Source of the DNA: Diadophis punctatus similis
Lineage: Eukaryota; Chordata; Lepidosauria; Squamata; Dipsadidae
DNA: 64,000 bases
NCBI GenBank assembly: GCA_023053685.1
Contig: JALIGW010000013.1
Location: 17,506,501 to 17,570,500 of the forward strand
Direction: 5' to 3'
A program made the position numbers and the translations under genes. This document shows, one piece after another, positions 12,751-25,685 of this stretch (position 1 is its first letter; every line of letters starts with the position of its first letter). Under the pieces are notes generated by a model, which was not told where the DNA came from, did not search any database, and saw only the letters and a list, made by a program, of their open reading frames with translations.

Positions 12751-12895
12751 AACAGCTTGCCTCCAGAAGTTGTGAATGCTCCAACACTGGAAGTTTTTAA
12801 GAAGGTGTTGGATAACCATTTGTCTGAAGTGGTGTAGGGTTTCCTGCCTAAGCAGGGGATTGGACTAGAAGACCTCCAAGGTCCCTTCCAACTCT
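12751..12895 (+). mobile_element. CR1-type LINE 3' end
   Basis: Contains the conserved CR1 3' segment: GAAGTTTTTAAGAAG..., GGTTGGATAACCATTTGTCT-like, and TTGGACTAGAAGACCTCCAA followed by GGTCCCTTCCAACTCTG. The same segment ends the longer CR1 copy at 55393-56060. It is 5' truncated. The 7-bp repeat TGAGTGG at its left border recurs at 16948-16954 after all inserted material, consistent with its own target duplication in the hAT-like element. Confidence 0.85.
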
Positions 12896-13012
<117 letters not shown>

Positions 13013-13083
13013 CAATTGTATCACAGCGGCCAGTTGTTTCGCCGGATTTGGCATTGATTACTAGTCGAGCCCCACCCAGGGGC

Positions 13084-16000
13084 CTAGGAAGTCATAATGT
13101 ATTTTCGAAGTATATGTGCAGAACCGAGCAGTGCGGCTTTCTGCATTTGACTGATGGTGATTTTGTCAATTTTGAGCTGTTTTAAATGTAATTCCAGTGC
13201 TTTTGGGATAGCACCCAGTGTTCCAATCACCACTGGAATTACCACTGCTGGTTTGTGCCATAATCGTTGGATTTCGATTTTTAAGTCCTGGTATTTTGCG
13301 ATTTTTTCGTGTTCCTTTTCATCGACCTTGCTATCTCCTGGTATTGCAATGTCAATTATAGTCACCTTGTTGTTCTCGACCAGCGTGATGTCTGGTGTAT
13401 TATGCGCCAGTACCTTGTCTGTTTGTATACGAAAATACCACAAGATCTTGACCATCTGATTTTCAGTGACTTTTTCAGGCTTGTGTTCCCACCAGTTTGT
13501 AGCAGTATGGATGTTATAATTTTTGCATAAATTCCAGTGGATCATTTGTGCAACAGAGTTGTGTCGTAATTTGTAATCAGTCTGCGCGATTTTCTTGCAG
13601 CAGCTGAGCACATGGGCTACAGTTTCATCAGCTTCCTTGCATAATCTGCATTTAGCATCATTTGAAGATTTATCAATTTTGGCCTTTATGGCATTTGTAC
13701 GAATTGCCTGTTCTTGTGCGGCCAGGATCAATGATTCTGTTTCTTTCTTTAAAGTACCAGATGTTAACCATAACCAAGTTTTTTCACTGTCCACTTTGTC
13801 TTTTATTTTTTCCAGAAATTGGCCATGTAATGCTTTATTTTGCCAACTCTCCATTCTTGATTTTATCACATTTTTTCTGTATTCTTGTTTCGTCTGTTGG
13901 ACCTTCAGTAGATTTTTGTTCTTTACTTCAATTAATAGATGTTCTTGACTTTCTTTTAAATAATCCGCCAATGCATGCTTTTCTTCTTCAACTGTTTGCT
14001 TTACTTGTAGTAGTCCTCTGCCACCTGATTTTCTGGGCAGGTAAAGTCTATCAGTGTCACTACGTGGATGTAAACTGTAGTGCATTGTCATTAGTTTTCT
14101 GGTGTTTCGGTCCAAAATGTCCAAATCAGCTTGTGTCCAGTTAATTATACCAGCCGTGTATCTTATGACTGGTATTGCCCAGGTATTCATGGCCTTGATG
14201 GTGTTTCCACCATTTAATTTAGATTTCAAAATTTTCCTAACTCTGTTGGTGTACTCTCTTCTAATGATAGTTTTAACTTCTCCATGTCTGATGTTATCCA
14301 ACTGCAGAATGCCCAGATATTTATAGGCTTCATTTTGATTGCATTTAATTAATTGGCCATTGGGCATTTCAATTCCGTCACATGTAGTGATTTTGCCCCT
14401 TTTCATAGATACAGTGGCACATTTTTCCATGCCAAACTGCATTGAGATATCTGTGCTGAATATTAGGACTGTGTTGGTCAGTGATTGGATTTCTATTTCT
14501 GACTTTCCATACAGTTTCAAATCATCCATATACAATAAATGTGAAATTTTTTCAGCGTCTTTGGCTATTTGGTATCCAAGTTTCATTTTTTTTAAGATTA
14601 CTGATAGTGGGATCATTGCGATGATGAAGAGGAGGGGTGAAAGTGAATCTCCCTGAAAAATTCCTCTCTTGATATTAACCATTCCATAGTTCTCATTCCC
14701 TACTGCCAACACAGTTCTCCATTGTTTCATCGCTTTTTCAGTGAATGATGTAATATTTTTGCTGATGCCAATAGTTTCTAAGCATTTGATGATCCAGCTG
14801 TGTGGCAGTGAGTCGTACGCCTTTTTGTAATCAATCCAGACCATATTCAAGTTCGTTTTTCTGTTCTTACAGTTTTCTAGTATCATTTTGTCAATTAGGA
14901 GCTGATCTTTTGTGCCCCTGCTCCTTCTTTTGTTGCCTTTTTGCTCTACTGGCAAGATGTTATTTGTTTCCAAATAATCCATTATGTTATCTGCAATTAT
15001 CCCGGTGAGTAATTTGAAGGTTGTTGGCAAGCATGTTATTGGTCTGTAGTTTCCAGGTGTTGTTCCTTTAGTTGCATCTTTCTGAATCAAGTATGTTTTT
15101 CCAGTTGTCAACCATTCATCAATTTGACCATTTTGTAGCATTTCGTTCAGTTGCTTGGCCAATATTGCATGCAAACTGGTCAGATATTTGAGCCAGAAAC
15201 CATGTAATTGGTCATTTCCAGGTGATGTCCAGTTCTTTACTTTTTTTACTCGATTTTTGACCATCTCAGTTGTTATTTCTAATACTTGCATTTGCTTCTT
15301 GCCAACACTTTTCTCAAAGTCTTGTATCCACTTTGCTTCCTTATTGTAATCCTTTGCATTTTCCCACAGTTCTTTCCAGAATTCAACTGTGGCTTGCTTT
15401 TCTGGTTTTTCACTTTTGAAATTGTCATTTGCATTGAGGCTTTGGTAGAAACGTCTTTGATCTGATCGAAATTGCTGATTTTGCTTGTACTGAATGATTC
15501 TTGCATCATATCTTTCAATTTTTCTGGCTATTGCTGTTATTTGCTGTTTTACAATTTCAAGTGCTTCTTCAATTTTCCTTGTATCAAGCCTGTATCTTCT
15601 AGCTAATTGATCCATGATCTTGCTATTTTTTAGCCGTTGTTCATTCATATTTTTTAAATTGCTAGCATCTGTTCTGAGTTTTTTTATTTTTTGTTCCAGT
15701 CGAATTTTCCACTTTGGTTTTGATGCTTTTTCTGCCTTGCGACTAGGTGCTTTGTTTTTAAAACCTAGTTCATTAGTGACTATTGCAGCTGCACTGTACA
15801 TTAACTGATTTGTTTCTAAGATGGATGCCGATTCAATTGTTGAAAGTACTGCATTAACCATTCTCATTATAGGTGCCAAGTTTTTCTTAGTCACAGTTTT
15901 TCATGATGGTAAACGTTGCCTTTTCTCATTAGACAGTATATGCTCCATGATTTTGTCCTTCAATTCCTTTTGTTTTTCAGTTAGTTCATCAATTGGTTCA

Positions 16001-16482
16001 ATCATGACTGGTTCTGGTAGTGGTGCTATTACTTCTCCACTAACAGTTTCTTCTGTTGGAAGCTCCAGTGTGATGTCTTCAGTTGTTTTGTGAGTTTCCG
16101 TTGTTTCCACTGGTGGTGTTATTTTTTTAATTTGGCAATTTGTCTGAATTTTCTCAAGTTCAATTTCACTGAACACATTATTTCGTATAATAAATCGCCT
16201 TTGATCTGCTAGTCGTTGTTCGCTAACATTTGAATCTGGATATTGTTGTTTCCAAAGTTCATGCATTCGCTTCAAATAACCTCTTCTTTCTGGCTCTGAG
16301 TTGTAATAACAGGCCATTATGGCACGATTTTCATCTGCACTATATTTTTGTCGTTTTGTTGGCTGGTCCACTTGTAGCCCACTTGTCGACGGATGTCCAG
16401 GGACCTCAACATCCGCCGCGGCCCTTGTTAACACGCATGACGACCGATGCGGTATAGAATTTTTCTTCATTTCTTTCACCAT
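13084..16482 (-). CDS. R4/Dong-type retrotransposon protein, one in-frame stop
   Basis: Reading leftwards from ATG at 16482, 193 codons run to a TGA at 15903-15901; the same frame continues for 938 more codons to a stop at 13086-13084. It is thus one ORF of about 1,132 codons with a single internal stop, probably a mutated sense codon such as CGA. The N-terminal part is basic with a helical block resembling a DNA-binding domain (ENRAIMACYYNSEPERRGYL). Numbering residues from the GTG at 15894, the rest has: RT box DYKKAYDS (355-362), GIFQGDSLSP (411-420), catalytic YMDD (455-458), a CCHC-type zinc motif starting CRLC (749-752), and endonuclease residues PD (834-835) with D848, the PD-X12-D spacing known in R2/R4 proteins. 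The product would nick the target and reverse transcribe its own RNA at the nick. Only one lesion implies recent insertion. Confidence 0.88.
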
Positions 16483-16590
16483 GTTATATGGGTTGGCGAG
16501 TTTTTTTTATGAGGCCAGGTTGCCAACCTGACCCCAACCCTCCTCCTTTCTCATCCGGGCTTGGGACCGGCAACAGCGGAAATGGGGGGG

Positions 16591-16855
16591 GGGAAGCAAT
16601 CTAACTGCCTGTTGATGGCAAAAGGCAGGATCAGGGATGGGGGGAAGCAATCTAACTGCCTGTTGATGGCAAAAGGCAGGATCAGGGATGGGGGGGGAAG
16701 CAATCTAACTGCCTGTTGATGGCAAAAGGCAGGATCAGGGATGGGGGGGGAGGAATCTAACTGCCTGTTGATGGCAAAAGGCAGGATCAGGGATGGGGGG
16801 GGGAAGGAATCTAACTGCCTGTTGATGGCAAAAGGCAGGATCAGGGATGGGGGGG
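16591..16855 (-). repeat. Five ~52-bp tandem repeats in the R4-type 5' UTR
   Basis: Units containing ATCTAACTGCCTGTTGATGG and a G-run recur with CTAACT at 16601, 16652, 16705, 16757 and 16811 (spacing 51-54 bp). Unit length varies mainly in the G-run. In the element's orientation they precede the ORF, where non-LTR elements hold their internal promoter, so they may be promoter repeats. Confidence 0.93.

Positions 16856-16947
<92 letters not shown>
16856..16947. repeat. (ATT)n microsatellite
   Basis: About 90 bp of uninterrupted ATT/TTA repeat between the retrotransposon 5' end and the resumed hAT-like sequence. Confidence 0.98.
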
Positions 16948-16948
<1 letters not shown>

Positions 16949-17178
16949 GAGTGGTGGGTGAATGAGTGAAGCTTCATCTGTGTTTGCAGCCGCTCCGCAG
17001 CACTAGTATCCCTGCCTCAGCTCCACCTCAGATCACCAGGCATTAGATTCTCGTAGAAATGCTGTAAACTGCACATACAAGGGATGTAGGTTGTGTGGTC
17101 CCACTTCCCCTCCCAGTCTATGGAAAAATTGTCTTCCACGAAATTGGTCCCTGGTGCCAAAAAGGTTGGGGACCACTG
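16948..17178 (+). mobile_element. Right part of the split hAT-like element
   Basis: Resumes with TGAGTGG, the same 7 bases that precede the CR1 insertion at 12744-12750, and continues to the terminal repeat AAAGGTTGGGGACCACTG at 17178. The flanking 8 bp (CTATATGG) nearly duplicates the left flank. Joined, the element would be only a few hundred bp and non-autonomous. Confidence 0.87.
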
Positions 17179-17396
17179 CTATATGGAAAAGATCCTGAAA
17201 TAGTGGTCCTTTGACAGTGATAGAGGAAATGGAGTCTGGTGGATTAAACAGAACAACTTGTTTATGAGGCCACAACAATGTTATTTCCTTTAGGAAATTA
17301 CTTTTCTCCTACAACTTGGAAAAGGACAAATAGAAAGTTAAGATAAATATTGTTTGGGAAATTAACTTCTTCGCTTCTTTCTATAAATAGAAAAGA

Positions 17397-17620
17397 GAGA
17401 CAGTTTGGTGTAGTGGGTAAAAGATCAACTAGAAATGGGAAAACTATGAGTTCTAGTCCCACGTTAGGCAAAAGACAGACATGGTGACCTTGAACCAGTC
17501 ACTTTCTTTCAGCCCTAGGAAAGAGGCAATGGTAAGCCACTTATGAAATGTTTTGCCAATAAAACTTCAGTGTCCTCTCCAGGCAATCTCTGAGAATCTG
17601 ATATGAGTGAAAGGAAGGTT
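17397..17620 (+). mobile_element. tRNA-derived SINE, degraded
   Basis: The head has an A-box-like TTTGGTGTAGTGGGTAAAAG and a B-box-like GAGTTCTAGTCCCA at tRNA spacing. It is followed by GGTGACCTTGAACCAGTCAC, a conserved body block of a widespread squamate SINE. The body decays towards 17620 and no target duplication is visible. Confidence 0.75.
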
Positions 17621-18551
17621 AAAAAAAAATAGAAGCAAAGTTAAAATTAGTCATTATATTACTTACATCAAGAAACCAGGCTATAAAAATATGTCTTAAT
17701 ATTTTTAATTTCTTTACCAAGATTGCTAATTTTCAAATATGGAAATGGGAGAGATAAAATTTCCTCAATTAGCTCTATATATGTGTCTGTCTTCTTTCTT
17801 TGATAATACAAAATTATTTTATCACATAAACTTGGCAGCATAAATTCAGGAGACACATTTAGTTTAATAGATAAAGCTTGACTGAATGTCAAATCAATTA
17901 AATACATATCTAAGAACACATACATATGCTCAATTATAGAGAATGCTTCTAAGTATATTTTATACAATGCTTCAGCACAATATTAGTATTTTTTCAGATT
18001 TCACTTACCTTAAAACCAAATTCGTAGGCTACATGCAACAATGCAAGGCTTACTGTTAGGTTTACTTCAACCCATTGCAGATGACATTAAACTTCTACTA
18101 AAAGAGCCCATAAAACATACGAAGTTATACTAGGAGTTTTTAATGATACTAAAATGCATAACAACAAGAAACTTCACATATGGGCAATTTGAAATAATAC
18201 AATAGCATGACAGATCAGTACTCACACGAGTTAATTGAACATTTGAATTGCTGAAAAATTCACCATAAAATTAAAAGAGATTCCTGCTCTGCTTTGCCTC
18301 AGGCATTTAGACAAATAGCTTAGTGTTCTTATTTTACCCTGAAGAAAGAATGGGTTATAGAAGAAAGAAATAAGTTCTGAAATAGATAACTTCAAAAGAT
18401 AGAAGCTTGCACATACAACCAACCAAACAAGAGAACTGCAGGAAAGCATGACAAGCTCTCCAGATTTCATAAAAACTGAATGGGATTCTATTTTATGTAT
18501 GAAATCTCTGCATTCTGCTTTTTTTCCCCTCCTATTCTTCAACCAGAAAGG
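17621..18551. other. Intron 1 unique sequence
   Basis: AT-rich sequence with no recognised repeat or gene. A minus-strand open frame near 17668-17967 has no family resemblance. Confidence 0.45.
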
Positions 18552-18559
18552 ATGTGAGG

Positions 18560-18936
18560 CAGTGGTGGGATTCAGTGGTGTCCACCCAGAGGCGGCCCTT
18601 TGGCCGAGCGCCTTACCTTCGTGGGCAGCCGCGGTGAGCAGAGCAGGCGAGGCATGGAGATCAGCTGGGCTGCGTGGCGGGCGTGGTAGGCTGCGGCAAA
18701 GGCAGGCAAGCGAGCAAGGCACTGAGATCAGCTGGGCTACGTGGTCTGGGTGAGCGAGCGAAGGAGCCAGAGAGTAGCTGGCTGAGGGCATGACTCTAGC
18801 CACCGGCCAAGATGGGCGAGGTGAGATAGGGTGGGATGGAGTGGGCGGGGCCAGCCAGTGGTGTGATTAGCCGGTTCTCCGAACTGCACAAAATCTTAAC
18901 AACTGGTTCATCCGAACCGGCTGAAGCCCACCTCTG
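18560..18936 (+). mobile_element. Non-autonomous hAT-type element, 377 bp, exact TSD
   Basis: Begins CAGTGGTGGGATTCA and ends TGAAGCCCACCTCTG. It is flanked by exact 8-bp copies of ATGTGAGG (18552-18559 and 18937-18944). Subterminal GCCGGTTCTCCGAAC and GAACCGGCTG are typical of this family. No transposase. Confidence 0.93.
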
Positions 18937-18944
18937 ATGTGAGG

Positions 18945-21815
18945 TGAAATCATAGCTTGTAAAACAAATCTTCCCATAATTTTAGTCTTTCCATCCTAAA
19001 GAACATATGATCATATGGAGTACATTTATAATTTCTGTATGTATGGGTAAAATAAGACTTCAAAATTCTAGTAGTAATTCTATTAAGTTCAACCTTAACC
19101 TCCAAAGTTCAGTAAATCTTACTATTTAAATAGCAATTCAGAATCAAAATGAAATAAATCAACTCTTTTCTTATCTGGTGCCTGCTATAATTTATTTGCA
19201 TTATTGCAGATTGTCTTCCAGTCATTTGGGAATATTGGTCCCATGTCCACAGTCAATATGTATAATCAACATGTTCTTCTTTGTCTTATAAATAAAATGC
19301 ACAGATCCAACATGGAAATACCATTCCTGTAGCTGTCTCATAGACAGAACAAATAGACCCAACATACCAGAAAATGCAAATGTTTTGGATGAATTGCTTT
19401 TTTTCTTAGAATGATAAGTCTGTTGATTTGTTACCTTGTTCTGGTGTGTAGGGACTCCCAGTGAATTTGTTCAATGACAAATTGTCACCTCAGGGCAACA
19501 TAAGAAAGGGGAAATGCTTCTTTATTCCTGTATTCTCTTCCATGCTTTTCACAGAAGTCACTCTTTACAGCCATTTATTTAAAAACATAACAAGTGAGGC
19601 AAGTTGATGAATTCAGTCACAATAGTGAGATTTTCTCAAATAGACCTTTCAATTATGCCATATGATTGTTCATCCAACTTCTTTTACTGATTATACTTTG
19701 ACAAAAGAAATAGTGTATGTGTGTACTTTTACAGGACCAAAAATGATATGATATTATCATATATTTATATAATGTAAAGCATCAATTCCCTTTTATATTT
19801 ACAGCTAGCAGGCCAGTGTTAATAATTTGTGATTCTCTTGATGCATTGCAGAAGAAGTCACCATTTGACATTTTGGCATAGCCACTTCTGGGCCTTCCTA
19901 GTATCTTCTGGGAATGTGTGTTCACATCAAGAAAACACTTCTGTTGGAATAGCTGTTGAATGACTTGTAAAGGTCTACTAGATACTTATTCTACAAAATC
20001 TCCATATATAGCAACTAACATATATAGCTTACTCAGCCTTATAGTATTCACACATCACATTGAGATAATAGTTCTTCAGAAGTTTGTCTAAGTATGATTA
20101 AGCGGATTGTTGTGGCATTGTTCAAGCAGGAGGAGAAGCTCAATAAACCGAAAAATTGCTTTTGTAATTTAATTAGCTGATGTCTAAACTGAGATCTTGA
20201 GATTCTTCCTGTCTTAATCATAAAATAACATTGTTGTTATAATAAAGCCTATATATTATCTACAGTGCACCTACTTTGGAATGCTATGTATTAAGTTGTA
20301 AAAATTGATCCAATTGAAGATTGTTGGATGTTTAGTTTTTTAATTTTAAATAAGTGGAAGGAATGCAAATGAAGTATGTAAAATTATGGATTGTATTGTG
20401 AGAATTCAGAAAAATTTTTCAATAAGAATTATTAGTATTATGATATAAAGTTGCAGTGTTTAACATTTGAGATACTTCATTATAGTGCTATTATAGTGCT
20501 CTAGAATGCTATTGATCAGATCTAAATTATGGTGCATAGTCTTAAAGATTAACTATATTTGTAATGTATCAAAGAGTTGAGTTATCATTTTAAGAAATTC
20601 CTGGTTTTTCAGCAGAATTAAAGCTATGTAGCTTAATAAAGACTATATTTAAGCCAGGTTTATATTGTTCAACTTTTGTATAATTGTACTGATACTTGAA
20701 ATTAGTAAATTTTAGTAGTTAAATTTAAAATGTAATTCAGTAGTTAAATTTAATATATTTTCTTTCATTTGTTCAAAATTATTAGGTGGTGGCATTCACT
20801 CAGTGGTTAATAATACTGGATCTTTGGTTATCATACACTATTAATTAAAGTATCATAACACTTCGTTTATTCTTGAGATTGTTATGTTAAATCCTTCTTA
20901 ATTTGAAGAAGTTAACCTTTACTGCAACAGGAACTTATAGCAACTAGAAATTAATATTAGTGTTTAATTTTTATAGAATTCTTTCCATAATTAAAGCTTC
21001 ACAATCCCAGTTTTGGACCTTATATCTGTGAATTCACCATTGGCCCAACTGTATCCTTCCCTGAGTGTTACTCTGGGAAATGGGCATTCAGTGTGGGTTC
21101 CATTGTAGAATGTCTGCTAAGCATATTTTTTATTACTCTTTTTCAGGTCATTGTTATACATGATGTTCCTCCCATGTGTCTTACAATCTATCTTTAAAAA
21201 TGGTGATTTTTTTGTTTTTTATTTTAATTAGATTTTATTTTGTGTTAGCTAAATGGTTTCAGGAAAAAAGTAATGTTGAATCAATTCAATACCTGATACA
21301 ATGTAATGTAAGTGATTTTTCAATATTATATTTGTTAATTCAAATATTGGCTTACTTTCCATTAAAAGTAAACTCATAGGCTTATGTTACATGTTTCAGC
21401 ATCCTTTGGAATTTGCATTTTCCCACATATTTTCTGTTTATTTAAATGTGTTAAAAGCCATCTTTTAAAGAATTCAGATTTGCTTCTTCTCTAGAGTGAT
21501 TTAATAATAGATTTAGAATGGGCACAAAAGCACACATCCACTTTACTGTATGGCACAGGTGGTATTCTCTGATCAGATACAGTGGCAACAGAGATAATGC
21601 AGTCACTGAATTTCTATAAAACTTAGGTTTAACTGCCACCCTGTAATTTCTACACAAATCAAATGATAGTCTATGTTATAAGTCAAGTAAGACATATATA
21701 CATATTTTGCCTATTTATGGTATATTGAACTTGCTTTAATAATTATGTAAAACTTTATGTTACAATTTAAATTTTGGGCTGACATTAGTTCAGCAGTTTT
21801 GATACCTTGAAATTT
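18945..21815. other. Intron 1, repeat-poor AT-rich sequence
   Basis: Nearly 2.9 kb without recognisable transposons, RNA genes or coding signal. Confidence 0.45.
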
Positions 21816-21985
21816 TTTATTTTTTTATTTATTTTATTTTATTTATTTTGTCAACATGTGTACAAGATAACAGGTATGATATAAACATAAACAAAAGCAA
21901 AGTATGTATAGGTAAATTTAGACAATAGGACAGTAGGACAGGGACGGTAGGCACGATGGTGCGCTTATTCACGCTTCAACAAAGG
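21816..21985 (-). mobile_element. L2-type LINE 3' end
   Basis: A TTTA-rich tail on the + strand is followed by TTTGTCAACATGTGTACAAG and GATAACAGGTATGATATAAA. This is the complement of the 3' UTR of the L2-type LINE also seen at 36730-36880 (+) and 38425-38795 (-). About 170 bp remain. Confidence 0.82.
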
Positions 21986-24494
21986 AAGTGCTTTTTATCA
22001 TAACTATGAACAAGTAAGTAATCTAAGACATAACATACCTATGCAGCAAAATCATATATTGCCACTAAATATTCCTAAGAATTTCCAACAAATTGAAACA
22101 ATAACAATTTCATACATTTTATGCACTTGGCTTTCTGTACATTTAAGATCTGAACACTCTTATTACTTCTTGCTGTACAAATTACCTAAGTAAAGTTTAG
22201 CCGTTAGCAATGTTTGATAACATTTTGTTCAATTCAATATTATTGCATTAAAGAAAAACCAGAACTCCTAGCTGGCTTAAAAATTACATTGACTTGAATT
22301 TACATTGATGCATTTTTAAAACCAAGCGTAATTTTAAAAAGAATCTGCTCTTTTCTTTTCAGGAGAAAGTCCTGAAACTCACTAAACTAAGTTCCTACTT
22401 GATTTTATATTAAAAAACAAAAGCAAAATTTTCTTAGCAGATGAAGCTTTAATTGATAGATTGGATCACAATTGGACCAGGTCATTTGCAAACAAAATAC
22501 CATACAACCAATACTAGTTTGGACTTAAGGGCAATTGTGGTCCTGAAGATGATTGTGCTAGAAGAGTTTTTGTCAATATTTGCACTCCAAACATGCCATG
22601 TCAACTGGCCATGATGGCAGAGAAGTGAGAGGAGTTAAAGTCCAGAACATCTGGAAGGCATCTGATAGAATAAGTTGCCCTGGAGTCATGTATTATAAAA
22701 TTGCCAAATTCTTTTTTACCTGAAGAAGCTATCCATTACAGGAACAAGTAAATGGAGTAAAAGGCAAAATCACTGACTTAGAGTTTTTATTCATTTAAAT
22801 TTATCCCATTGAACTCAGACCCCACTTTTAATGGAATGACATTATCAATTTAGAAACATATGTTAATGTTTCCAAAATTCACATTTCTACTACATTGTAG
22901 GCTCATGTCCAAAACACTTGTAATTTAGCAGAAGCTGCCATGATTATTAACCCTTCCTCCTTTGGTTTTTTTAATACCAAAATTGTTTGGGGGTGGAATT
23001 TAGGAACTTAACTACTGAGTTCTGCTAAAAGTTTTAGGGTAAGATTAAAAAAACTCCCTGTAACTTCTCTCTGGCTTTTCATAGCAGCTTCAAAAAATGT
23101 AATTCTATTAAGCATGTCCCACCAAAATGAGCAGGCTTAGTTTTAACTTTATTGATTTATAGTCAGACATACAAAAAACCCCATGTATTTAGGGTGACAC
23201 ATATAATGTATAATGAATGTCTTATCCCGTTTGGATTATTTTATTTATTCATCATTGAAATCTCTAATGTCTTTGTGTTACAAACATAGCTAATACTGAT
23301 GAAATCAGTTAAGTACTGTATACCTCTCATGAAATGTTTATTTTTTTACCACAAGAATATAAAAATGTCTACATTTTTCCTTTCATTAATTCCTTAATTT
23401 ATTTATTTTGTCTAGAAAAATCCATAGTGTTAAGTACTCTGTTTAGCTCTGCTGAAATGCAATTACATAAATATTATATTAAAATGAATTAAAATAAACA
23501 TTTGTATTTTAGGTGAAGCAAATTTATGTTGTAAAAAGAATGAGATACTTATTTTATTATTCACAGTTATCCTTGCTAGGTTTTCCCGTCTGCTGACGAT
23601 GATCTTTCAGTTCTTGTTTCATAAATATGCATATTGTGTTCAAGATCCCATTTAAATGCATGCATGAATAAGAAGCACTGAATTTGATTAACTTTATTAG
23701 CCATAAATTATCAAGTGTATTATTTTATGTTGAACCCCTTCTAAGAGAAAAATATGGCAAACTCTTACCTGTGTGATTTGTGATTAATTCTACTTATGCT
23801 AATGCAAATTTCTATGAGTATAGTGTTTTAAATGTTAGTAGCAGGTAGTAGCTGTAGTATATTGCAGCCTTACATAGCATTTTGCTATCTGGACAGGCAA
23901 TCATTTGCATCCTTTAAAAATTTATTTACAGCTTCAGCTAATTACTTCTTAGGATGTAAAGCCTATCACATTCACACAATTCATTAAAGCACATTCAGTC
24001 TGAATAGAATAATTTTTCAACTTTTTGGTGTCACTTTTATAGACAAATAACACTTGTAAATGATGGATAATGGGCATCAGAGTGCTGTGTGGTATAAAAC
24101 GAGCATGAATAATGTTTAATGGGAGATAGAAGATTAACTCATCTATGACCTAATTGGCTGCTTTGTGATAAATGCAAAATGCTCCATGTCTATTATAAAT
24201 AATACTGAAAGAAGATACTTCCTAATTCTTTCCTTATTAAATACCTTGCTTTTTTTCGCTGCCTGGTTCAAACAGGAAAAGAGACCCTAATGATAATCTT
24301 GCTATAGAAATTTAGGGATTGCAAGAGAACAGATGGTAATTAATAATGTTATACACTAACAGAATAAATCTCTGGCTTATCTAGAGGTACAATATATAGA
24401 AACATATGCTGACTTGGGGATACACACCCACACCCACACCTCCTCTCTTTCTCTCTCTCTCTCTCACACACACACACAAACACACAAGCATACA

Positions 24495-24537
<43 letters not shown>

Positions 24538-25222
24538 GTTGTGGGTGTAGAATCCATTGATTTCAAGAATTAGATATGATTTTCTTTACATGTATGCTGG
24601 TATCTGAAAAAATATTTTCATACTTTGTAAATTTGATGTAATCAACAAGATCTTAACACACTGAGATTGTGACTGAAAAGGCAAAATAAAATCTAGTTGC
24701 TTATAAAAAAAACTATCAACCTAGTTGGTCACAATCTCAGTATATTTTGCAGTTACTTAAATAAGTAAAAATGAAATAAAACAAAAAATCAATAAAAAAT
24801 AATCCAATTTCAGAAAATTAACTTGAGAAACAATATGGAGGTGAGTAGAAAAAGTGAGTGTTTATTTAATAGAAGAGAACAAAGAAAGTAACCATTTATA
24901 TAAGTTTTTATAGCTGTTTCAATGTATGAAACTTCATTCCTTTCATTGTTACAGGAAGTGTCAGCTTTCCTGGGTAAATTAGACAGAAAACATCACTAAA
25001 TGAGCTAATTCTATTAATTGTAAGGCTACATTAACAATCTTGTATGTCTGAGGTAAAATCTTCCTGCTGTTATTTTTAACCATCTGATTAATTAGGGTGG
25101 GTCTTTCCTAAGTTTCTTCTTCTGACTGGTAAGCTATTGGGATCTCCCTCCTTTTTATCTGATTGTTTCCTAGGCAGTATCTCTTTTCCCTCAGTATCTC
25201 AAGGTCACCCACATAATCCATT
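21986..25222. other. Intron 1, AT-rich sequence with candidate non-coding conservation
   Basis: No transposon identified apart from a weak repeat-like patch near 22600-22690. The segment 23560-24240 is high-complexity with many TAAT-type homeodomain core motifs and could be regulatory; this is inference only. Confidence 0.4.
24421..24537. repeat. (CA)n/(CT)n microsatellite
   Basis: CACACC and CT runs followed by a pure CA tract to about 24535. Minus-strand reading frames rich in Cys-Val are artefacts of it. Confidence 0.97.
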
Positions 25223-25583
25223 ATAGGTAGTCTTCCCTTAATGATCCTAATTGGGACTGGCAACTCCATTGCTAAGCAAAGTGGTCATTAAGCGAAACAT
25301 CACCACTGTCCTCCTTAGCAACAGCAGTCCTTGTTGTCATTAAGTGAATCACTTGTAGTCATTAAGAAAGACATCACATGACCACAACTTATGATCTCCT
25401 GCCGGTTTCCCCATTGACTTTGCTTGTCAGAAGCCAGCTGAGAAAGTTGCAGATGGTAATCGTGTGATTGCAGGATGCTGAGACTGTCGTAAATAGATGT
25501 TGGTTGTCAAGCACCCAGATTGCAATCACATGACCGCATTGACTGCACATGACAGTCATAAGTGTAATGACCAGTCATTGTTT
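25223..25583 (+). mobile_element. Non-autonomous DNA element, tentatively pogo/Tigger-like
   Basis: Begins AGGTAGTCTTCCCTTAATGA and contains GCTAAGCAAAGTGGTCATTAAGCG-type motifs repeated in both orientations, as in a dispersed family whose ends read AGGTAGTCCTCGACTTA. Parts of the family recur at 42346-42420 and 51198-51504. Exact ends and superfamily are uncertain. Confidence 0.6.
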
Positions 25584-25685
25584 TTTTCAATGCTATTCAT
25601 ACCTTTGAACAGGCTCTAAACAAATGGTAAACACTACATAATCTGTGTCTGTAACAAAGTTTTTCCTAAATCTCAAGCAATATTA

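Noticed and set aside
13154..16531. Many + strand frames up to 160 codons
   Set aside because: Antisense shadows of the R4/Dong-type ORF.
16591..16855. Regular repeats considered as a CRISPR-like array
   Set aside because: Direct tandem units without unique spacers, in a vertebrate retrotransposon 5' UTR.
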